Origin: DAOUBF01 sp034432795
Lineage (GTDB): Bacteria; Chloroflexota; Anaerolineae; DSLN01
Reading direction: 5' to 3'
Assembly (NCBI GenBank): GCA_034432795.1
Contig: DAOUBF010000006.1
Coordinates: 1-64,000 of the forward strand
Length of the DNA: 64,000 nucleotides
Shown piece by piece: positions 59,243 to 64,000 of the stretch (position 1 is its first letter; each line of letters starts with the position of its first letter). The notes below the pieces were generated by a model. That model made no database searches. It saw only the letters and a list, made by a program, of their open reading frames with translations, and was not told where the DNA came from. A program made the translations under genes and the position numbers.

Positions 59243-60005
59243 GCGCGTGATCCCCGTCATGGATGTGCGCCAGGGCCAGGTCGTCCACGCCCTCCGGGGC
59301 GAGCGCGAACACTACCGGCCCGTGACGAGTATATTGACCGATAGCGCCGAGCCACGCGCCGTCGCCGCGGCCTTCCGCGATAAGCTGGGGCTATCCGAAG
59401 TGTATGTCGCCGACCTGGACGCGATCCAGGCGGCCCACAGCGGGCGCTGGGCCTTGAGCACCAGACATCGGGAGGTGCTCACCTCCCTGGCCCACCAGGA
59501 GGGTCTGCACCTCCTGGTGGATGCCGCTGCCGCCGATGTCCCCAGCGCGCTGGAGGTCCTCGCCAGCGGCGCCAGCCAGGTGGTCATTGGCGCCGAGACC
59601 CTGACCACCTGGGAGGCCGTGCTGGCCCTCCCCGCCGCGCTCCCTGCCGGACGCCTGGTCTTCAGCCTGGACATGCGAGCCGGGCAGGTGCTCTCGCGCT
59701 GCCCCCAACTGGCCGCCCTCAGCCCCCTGGAGGCGCTGGAAAGCCTGGCCCAGGCCGGCTGGCGGGAGGTGATCCTGCTTGACCTGGGGCGCGTGGGCAC
59801 GGGCGCGGGCGTGGACCAGGCGCTCATCGCCGCCGCACGGGAACGCCTGCCCGATCTGGCCCTGCTCATCGGTGGAGGCATTCGCAACAGGGATGAACTC
59901 CATGACCTGAAGGCTTTAGGTGTGGCCGCAGCCCTCGTCGCTACCGCCTTGCACCAGGGGCGTATCACCGCCGAGGACATCGCCGCGCTAAAGCGCGATC
60001 CTTAA
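59241..60005 (+). CDS. HisA/HisF-related TIM-barrel protein of the cofactor cluster
   Basis: The 254 residues look like HisA (VIPVMDVRQGQVVHALRGER, LLDLGRVGTGAGVD, LALLIGGGIRNRDELHDLKA). They lack other histidine-pathway neighbours and belong to the HisA-like group found with methanopterin/methanofuran genes in archaea and methylotrophs. The aspartates of HisA catalysis appear as MDVRQG and LDLGRVGTG. Its reaction in this pathway is not known. AAGGAGG lies 6 nt before the ATG. That ATG overlaps, on the other strand, the start codon of mfnD, so each promoter must lie within the other coding region. Confidence 0.87.
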   Translation: MRVIPVMDVRQGQVVHALRGEREHYRPVTSILTDSAEPRAVAAAFRDKLGLSEVYVADLDAIQAAHSGRWALSTRHREVLTSLAHQEGLHLLVDAAAADVPSALEVLASGASQVVIGAETLTTWEAVLALPAALPAGRLVFSLDMRAGQVLSRCPQLAALSPLEALESLAQAGWREVILLDLGRVGTGAGVDQALIAAARERLPDLALLIGGGIRNRDELHDLKALGVAAALVATALHQGRITAEDIAALKRDP

Positions 60006-60078
60006 CTGGCGCTTCACCACCCACGTCTCAATGAGGATGGACGATTGTCCTCTGTCCTCCTCTTTTTATTTTCACCGC

Positions 60079-60130
60079 AGAGCGCGCAGAGGACGCAGAG
60101 ATTTCTATATAAATGTCCTCTGCGCGCTCT
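60079..60130. repeat. Perfect 16-bp inverted repeat (hairpin) between convergent genes
   Basis: AGAGCGCGCAGAGGAC (60079-60094) and its exact complement (60115-60130) form a long stem around a 20-nt AT-rich loop. The left side sits in CACCGCAGAGCGCGCAGAGG, a word type seen as an intergenic repeat in several bacterial groups. Neither strand has a clean T-run after the stem, so it could be a bidirectional transcription barrier rather than a classical terminator. The rest of 60006-60188 has TCCGCTAATCCGCTACCTAT-like repeat DNA. Confidence 0.75.
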
Positions 60131-60188
60131 CTTTGCTCTCTTGTATCCGCTAATCCGCTACCTATCCGCTGTCCTCTCCGCCCTCCGT

Positions 60189-60680
60189 CTAATCTAATTC
60201 GGAGAGGGCCTGGCTGTAAAACGCCGTCTGCCCAGGGGATTCCTCCACCCCTACCGTCACGCGGGTGAGATGCCCCCCACCGCGCGCACGCAACTCTTTG
60301 GCCACCTCCCCCCAGATATATTCCGCCAGCCGCTCGGCGGTGATGTTATCCACAGGCAACGCCAGCACATCTTCTGCCGGGAAAAGATAGCGCCGCTCCC
60401 CCAGGCGGACCTCCCATTCCTTCTCATGCTGCTGTATCTGCATATGCGGGTTGTGCAGCGGCAGCAGGAAGCGATGGTCCAGGGTATTGCTGATGCGCCG
60501 CAAGGTCTCTTTCAACGGGCCGAAATCGTACACGTAGCTATCGGCAGTCAGCGGCCCTTCTACCGTCAGCGAAAGGGCGTAGTTGTGTCCGTGCAGTCGC
60601 TCGCATTCGCCGCCAAAGGTGATGAAGTGGGCGGCGCTAAAGCGCAGATTGCCCTTCTCAACTGTTACTTTGAATCCCAT
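60189..60680 (-). CDS. 6-pyruvoyl-tetrahydropterin synthase family protein (PTPS-I/III type)
   Basis: The 163 residues have the zinc His set (FSAAHF; LHGHNY) and DHRFLLPLHN. The key motif reads GGECERLHGHNY, so it has both the Cys of classical PTPS/QueD and the Glu of PTPS-III (CExxHGH). Families with this Glu convert dihydroneopterin triphosphate to 6-hydroxymethyl-dihydropterin and replace dihydroneopterin aldolase. No FolB/MptD is seen nearby, and the next gene supplies cyclohydrolase and pyrophosphokinase, so the substitution fits. It could instead be QueD of queuosine synthesis. Encoded 18 bp downstream of the HPPK-MptA fusion. Confidence 0.88.
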   Translation of the reverse strand: MGFKVTVEKGNLRFSAAHFITFGGECERLHGHNYALSLTVEGPLTADSYVYDFGPLKETLRRISNTLDHRFLLPLHNPHMQIQQHEKEWEVRLGERRYLFPAEDVLALPVDNITAERLAEYIWGEVAKELRARGGGHLTRVTVGVEESPGQTAFYSQALSELD

Positions 60681-60698
60681 GATTCGCTCCGTTCCCCT

Positions 60699-62153
60699 TC
60701 AACTCGCCAGCCACTCCTGAAGAGAGGTGTGCCTGAGCAGGTGCTCACCCGCCAGGATTTCGCGCCGGATCTCGCCCAGCGTGCCATAGCGCTCGGCAAA
60801 GGCGTTGTGCTTGTGGATGCTTTCCAGGTTCATCTGCTTCGCCAGGATAAAGGTGTCATCCGGCAGGTCGGGGTACAGGTCCACCACGTTCTGGAGCATC
60901 TCCCGCACCACATCCTCCACGAACCGGGGGTTGCGGTGGGCCTTGTTCACCACAAACAGTTCGTCGGGCCGTTTCAGCAGGTCATACGTCTCGGAACTCA
61001 TGGAGGCTTCCACGATCCCCACCAGGTCCTCCGCCTGCACCTCCTGGTCCGTGCCGACCAGCAACGTACCGCGCCCGCGTTGATTGTGCGAGGCGATAGG
61101 GATGGCGTTCAGTATCTGTTCCACCTCGCCATTGGAGAAGCCTTCCTCCAGCAGGCGCTCGCGGGAATAATCCCGGATCATATCCTGAGCGCAGGGGCAA
61201 ACGGTCATGCCATCCACCTCCACGCCGACGATGTGCTTGCTGCGCTCACGGGTGCTCACGGCGATCCCGATCAGCGTGTACAGTTCCTGCATCTTCTTGA
61301 TAGACACCGGTGCGGTCTTCTCCATGGGGTAAACCGCCCGGATATGGGCCTCGGAGCGGATGGCGCCCTGGCTCTCCACCACACGGCGGGCAATACGCTC
61401 GGCCAGGGTCTCAATGTTGGGCGACTTCTCCAGCGTGATCTCGTCGGCGACCTCTTCCAGCACATCGGTGAAGCGAGACATGTGGACGCCCATGCGCTGC
61501 GGCTCCAGATCGGCGAAGAGATCGATCTCGGCGTAAAACAGGTGCTCCTGCCCGCCGCGCGTCAGGCGGATGACGCGGTGCAGGCCGGTGACGCCCGCCC
61601 GGCTTAAGCTCACCTGGGTCACCGGCACGCCCTGTTGGACATCTCGCCCCAGGCGGATGCGCAGGCTACGTGGCGTGGAGGAGACACCTTTCCTGTTCAC
61701 CCGGTGCAACAGTTCCTTCACCGTGAGATTCAACACGGGATGAACCACATCCGGGGCGATTTCGGCCAGGGGGACCAGGACAAAGGCACGTTCGGCCATG
61801 CGCGGGTGGGGGATGGTCAGATCGGGGGAGTCCAGGACCAGGTCGTCGTAGAACAGGATGTCTATGTCAATCGGGCGCGGCGCGTTGCGAAAGCTGGCCT
61901 GCCGCCCCATCTGCCGTTCAATCTGCTTCAGAGCGCGCAAGAGTTCATGGGGCCCCAACTCCGTCTTGATCAGACAGGCCATGTTGAGAAAGTCAGGTTG
62001 TTGCAGGTAGCCTACGGGCTTGGTCTCGTAGCAGGAGGAGATTTTCTCAATGGAGGCCAGCGTACGGATGCGCTGCAATGCCTGTAATAAATTGCTCTGG
62101 CGATCCCCCAGGTTGGCGCCCAGGGCCAGATAGACCTCATGAAGTTCACCCAT
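60699..62153 (-). CDS. folK-mptA: Fusion of HPPK and MptA/FolE2-type GTP cyclohydrolase
   Basis: Residues 1-160 form 6-hydroxymethyl-dihydropterin pyrophosphokinase: VYLALGANLGDRQSNLLQAL, RPIDIDILFYDDLVLDSPDL and IPHPRMAERAFVLVPLAEI. Residues 170-484 form a type IB cyclohydrolase: MGVHMSRFTDVLEEVADEIT, GMTVCPCAQDM (metal/active-site Cys) and IASHNQRGRGTL. The CPCAQ form is closer to archaeal MptA than to bacterial FolE2 (usually SPCSK or CPCSK). One chain thus carries the first step and the pyrophosphorylation step of pterin synthesis, with the PTPS gene next door between them. The ATG at 62153 is chosen; further upstream is repeat DNA. A possible -10 (TATAAG, 62242-62237) lies about 85 bp upstream. 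Confidence 0.93.
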   Translation of the reverse strand: MGELHEVYLALGANLGDRQSNLLQALQRIRTLASIEKISSCYETKPVGYLQQPDFLNMACLIKTELGPHELLRALKQIERQMGRQASFRNAPRPIDIDILFYDDLVLDSPDLTIPHPRMAERAFVLVPLAEIAPDVVHPVLNLTVKELLHRVNRKGVSSTPRSLRIRLGRDVQQGVPVTQVSLSRAGVTGLHRVIRLTRGGQEHLFYAEIDLFADLEPQRMGVHMSRFTDVLEEVADEITLEKSPNIETLAERIARRVVESQGAIRSEAHIRAVYPMEKTAPVSIKKMQELYTLIGIAVSTRERSKHIVGVEVDGMTVCPCAQDMIRDYSRERLLEEGFSNGEVEQILNAIPIASHNQRGRGTLLVGTDQEVQAEDLVGIVEASMSSETYDLLKRPDELFVVNKAHRNPRFVEDVVREMLQNVVDLYPDLPDDTFILAKQMNLESIHKHNAFAERYGTLGEIRREILAGEHLLRHTSLQEWLAS

Positions 62154-62186
62154 ATCCCGTGTTCCTCTGCCCTTCCCATTAAAGGC

Positions 62187-62230
62187 ACTCAACGGATTAT
62201 TTCACAATGTCACCTTCGGTGACATAGACA
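62187..62230 (-). repeat. Single copy of repeat family A in the folK-mptA leader
   Basis: On the minus strand it reads GTCTATGTCACCGAAGGTGA and then CATTGTGAAATAATCCGTTGAGTG, almost the same as the tandem units at 1-149. It lies between the putative promoter (62242-62237) and the ATG at 62153, so the mRNA leader would carry the hairpin GTCACCGAAGGTGAC (UUCG-loop form on the other strand). Confidence 0.9.
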
Positions 62231-62303
62231 AGATAACTTATACCATAAATCGGGCCTGGGGAAGTCACCAGTGACAAATGTCATCCATTGCCGGTTACAG
62301 ACA

Positions 62304-63059
62304 TCAGGTTTGTGCCCCGGGGGCAGGCCCGCTCACCCTCTCTCGCCACAGCGTTAACCGCCGTGTGCCCTCCACCTGCTGGAAAGTGGCCCCCTGGCCG
62401 ACCGTGCGCAACACAGCCGCTTCATCTACCACCCGAACACCGGAAATGATCGTCGCGCCGTGAGCGAACAACACCGGCGAAAGCGGCGTGCTGGGGCCCA
62501 ATACCATCACCAGCGCCTCTGAGCGGCACAACCGGAGCAACCCGTCCAGGGTGTGGTTGATCAGCGCGCTGCCGGTGAGCGCCACCACGTCGGCCTGAGG
62601 GATCAGATCGGCGGCGGCCTCCGCCGGGTATTCTCCCTCCACCGGGCGCTGCTCAATCACCCATAGCTGCCCGGCCACCCGACGCAGTTTGGGGATGAAG
62701 GGGAAATGCCCCACGATGGCGATATTCTTGCCCCGCCCGCTCTCGGCCAGCACCTCTGCGGCGTCTAGCTCCACTGCCTGGCGCTCATCCACATCCAGCA
62801 GCGAGTTGAGGGCCGCCACGCCGATACTGGCCTCCAGCAGGTCGTCCGAACGCGCATATTCGGCCAACTCGCGGGCGCTCTTCAAGTGCAGGCGCCCCGC
62901 GTCCCGGACCTGGGCGTGGCCGTGCGGCCCTTCGCTCATCAGCGTGGAGGCCAGGCCGCAGCCGCGACTGCACACCACCGTCCAATGCGCGCCGACCAGC
63001 ACCGAACGCACGGGCACGTCGTCGGGCAGGCTCGCCAGCAGGTCATCCAGGATGCTCAT
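62304..63059 (-). CDS. DUF364/DUF4213 family protein
   Basis: The 251 residues match the putative heavy-metal-chelation family: VRSVLVGAHWTVVCSRGCGL, SIGVAALNSLLDVDERQAVE, NIAIVGHFPFIPKLRRVAGQ and LGPSTPLSPVLFAHGATIIS. The N-terminal domain (DUF4213-like) is followed by a Rossmann-type DUF364 domain. Family members sit near metal or molybdenum/iron cofactor genes, but none is characterised to my knowledge. It is upstream of, and in the same direction as, the folK-mptA gene with a 150-bp gap. A link to the C1 cofactor cluster is possible but unproven. Confidence 0.85.
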   Translation of the reverse strand: MSILDDLLASLPDDVPVRSVLVGAHWTVVCSRGCGLASTLMSEGPHGHAQVRDAGRLHLKSARELAEYARSDDLLEASIGVAALNSLLDVDERQAVELDAAEVLAESGRGKNIAIVGHFPFIPKLRRVAGQLWVIEQRPVEGEYPAEAAADLIPQADVVALTGSALINHTLDGLLRLCRSEALVMVLGPSTPLSPVLFAHGATIISGVRVVDEAAVLRTVGQGATFQQVEGTRRLTLWRERVSGPAPGAQT

Positions 63060-63162
63060 CGTCTATCGCCAGTCGCCCCACCCGGTATCGGGCTCCCCAG
63101 AGAGGGAGATGACCTCCCTCCCCCTGAACGGGGGAGGGATAGGGAGGGGGTGAGATCGTCCT
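63060..63162. repeat. Intergenic repeats of families B and C
   Basis: CCCGGTATCGGGCTCCCCAG (about 63080-63099) is a partial family B element, and CCCTCCCCCTGAACGGGGGA followed by GGGATAGGGAGGGGG (63115-63149) is family C. Nothing else is seen. Confidence 0.75.
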
Positions 63163-64000
63163 TCAGACCTCCACCCCCAGCAGGGTGCGGATCAGGTAGC
63201 CGATCACGAAGCTGAAGGCCGCCACCCCCAGGCTCAGCCCGGCCATCTCCAGGAAGCGCGCCCGGAACGGCTCGTCCTTGGCCACCGAGATGTAATAGTT
63301 AAACAGGGCCACGATCAGGACCGCCGCAATCAGGGTCACACTCAGGCAGGCGTAGTAGTTCTCCAGGAGCAGATAGGGCAGGACCAGGATGAGCACGGTG
63401 AGGATATAGGCCGTCCCCGTGTACAGGGAGGCCCGCAAGGGATGCCGCTCCGTCTCCTCTGAGCGCGTGGAGAGATACTCTGAGGCCGCCATAGACAGGG
63501 CAGCAGCGATCCCCGTGATCAGGCCGCTGAGGGCGATCAGTTTGGTGTTCTGCAGGGCCAGGGTCAGCCCGGCCAGCGCCCCGGTCAACTCCACCAGGGC
63601 ATCGTTCAGGCCCAGGACGATAGAGCCAGCGTAGCGCAGCCGCTCCTCGTCCAGCAGGCCGATCAGGGCCTCCTCGTGCTTGTTCTCCTCGTGGATCAGG
63701 GCGTCCACCCCAGGGAGCTTGCCCTGCAATTGGGCGTAGTTTCTGGCGGTGTCCTCCTCGCCTCGCTCCATGAGCTTGATAGCGAAGGTGAAGCCGAAGA
63801 TGCGACCGATCAGATAGTAGGTCCAAACCCACAGCCAGTTGGGTGAAACGTCCTGGCCGGAATATTTCTTCCAGCCATGATAGTGGCGCAGTTCATCCTC
63901 AGCGATCTGCTCCAGGATGCGGCGGTTCTCGCCGGGCTGGATGGAACTGGCCAGGCGGCGGTAAATATGGTGTTCGCTGATTTCATTCTTTTGGAAAGCC
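63163..64000 (-). CDS. Ferritin-like/VIT1 (CCC1) membrane protein, 5' end outside the window
   Basis: The frame is open to the window edge. The visible N-terminal part is a ferritin-like helix bundle: NEISEHHIYRRLAS and LEQIAEDELRHYHGWKKYSG carry Glu/His ligands of a di-iron site. A VIT1/CCC1 transporter domain follows with five helices (SIVLGLNDALVELTGALAGL, SMAASEYLSTRSEETE, and ending FVIGYLIRTLLGVEV). The ferritin-VIT1 architecture exports iron or manganese and protects from oxidative stress, as in MbfA. Internal ATGs exist, but homology runs to the edge. The missing part is probably only the first 15-25 residues. Confidence 0.92.
   Translation of the reverse strand, partial: AFQKNEISEHHIYRRLASSIQPGENRRILEQIAEDELRHYHGWKKYSGQDVSPNWLWVWTYYLIGRIFGFTFAIKLMERGEEDTARNYAQLQGKLPGVDALIHEENKHEEALIGLLDEERLRYAGSIVLGLNDALVELTGALAGLTLALQNTKLIALSGLITGIAAALSMAASEYLSTRSEETERHPLRASLYTGTAYILTVLILVLPYLLLENYYACLSVTLIAAVLIVALFNYYISVAKDEPFRARFLEMAGLSLGVAAFSFVIGYLIRTLLGVEV

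Noticed and set aside
59241..60005. Histidine biosynthesis gene hisA
   Set aside because: No other his genes are present, and the neighbours are all methanofuran/methanopterin genes, with which a HisA-like family is known to travel.

Overview
The window looks like part of a GC-rich chromosome from a Chloroflexota (Anaerolineae-like) bacterium. That placement is inference. It rests on the high GC, frequent GTG/TTG starts, multi-GAF sensor kinases, VWA and LysM/lamin-tail surface proteins, archaeal-type tRNA enzymes beside bacterial ones, and methanopterin-type genes in a bacterial background. There is no rRNA or marker set to test it with.

Layout. (1) 1-13856, almost all on the minus strand: a bacterial microcompartment (BMC) operon of the sugar-phosphate-utilising kind. 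It runs from a promoter at 13828-13856 through signal peptidase I, RpiB, DeoC, a YgiT-type zinc protein, a BMC-T, a BMC-H, a BMC-P, a giant multi-GAF histidine kinase, a receiver-kinase, a CoA-acylating aldehyde dehydrogenase, a two-repeat unknown, a receiver-CpaE ATPase, a second BMC-T and a second BMC-P. DeoC, RpiB and the aldehyde dehydrogenase each start with a short amphipathic helix of the encapsulation-peptide type. The inferred core reaction is deoxyribose-5-phosphate -> glyceraldehyde-3-phosphate + acetaldehyde -> acetyl-CoA. (2) 13883-17627: acyl-CoA dehydrogenase, C39-like protein, acetyl-CoA synthetase-like enzyme. (3) 17684-20745: a DUF2442/DUF4160 pair, a membrane protein and an AT-rich BglII-type restriction-modification pair. 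(4) 20842-36226: housekeeping and surface functions, including archaeal-type AspRS, a free-standing archaeal ThrRS editing domain, an HtrA-like lipoprotein, an ECF sigma/alkyltransferase operon, an Lrp regulator, a VWA protein, a candidate structured RNA, a ROK kinase and MoaA. (5) 36227-47251, plus strand: a propionyl-CoA/methylmalonyl-CoA operon (acyl-CoA dehydrogenase, carboxyltransferase, biotin carboxylase, biotin carrier, mutase large subunit, epimerase) interrupted by two toxin-antitoxin-like pairs. (6) 48556-49916: tRNA-Arg(GCG) with promoter and terminator, and a MoxR ATPase. (7) 49918-62153: a methanofuran/tetrahydromethanopterin biosynthesis cluster (beta-RFAP synthase, DUF447, DHPS-like, archaeoflavoprotein, MfnB, MfnE, MfnF, MfnD, HisA-like, PTPS, HPPK-MptA fusion) that also carries two paralogous nucleotidyltransferase-like proteins of unknown role. 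(8) The end: a DUF364 protein and a truncated ferritin-like/VIT1 transporter.

Across the window several families of short palindromic repeats lie between genes. They also enter reading frames, where they form linkers, protein tails and stop codons. The two most interesting themes are the archaeal-type C1-cofactor cluster with its paired nucleotidyltransferases, and in-frame repeats that form the linkers behind encapsulation peptides in the BMC enzymes.
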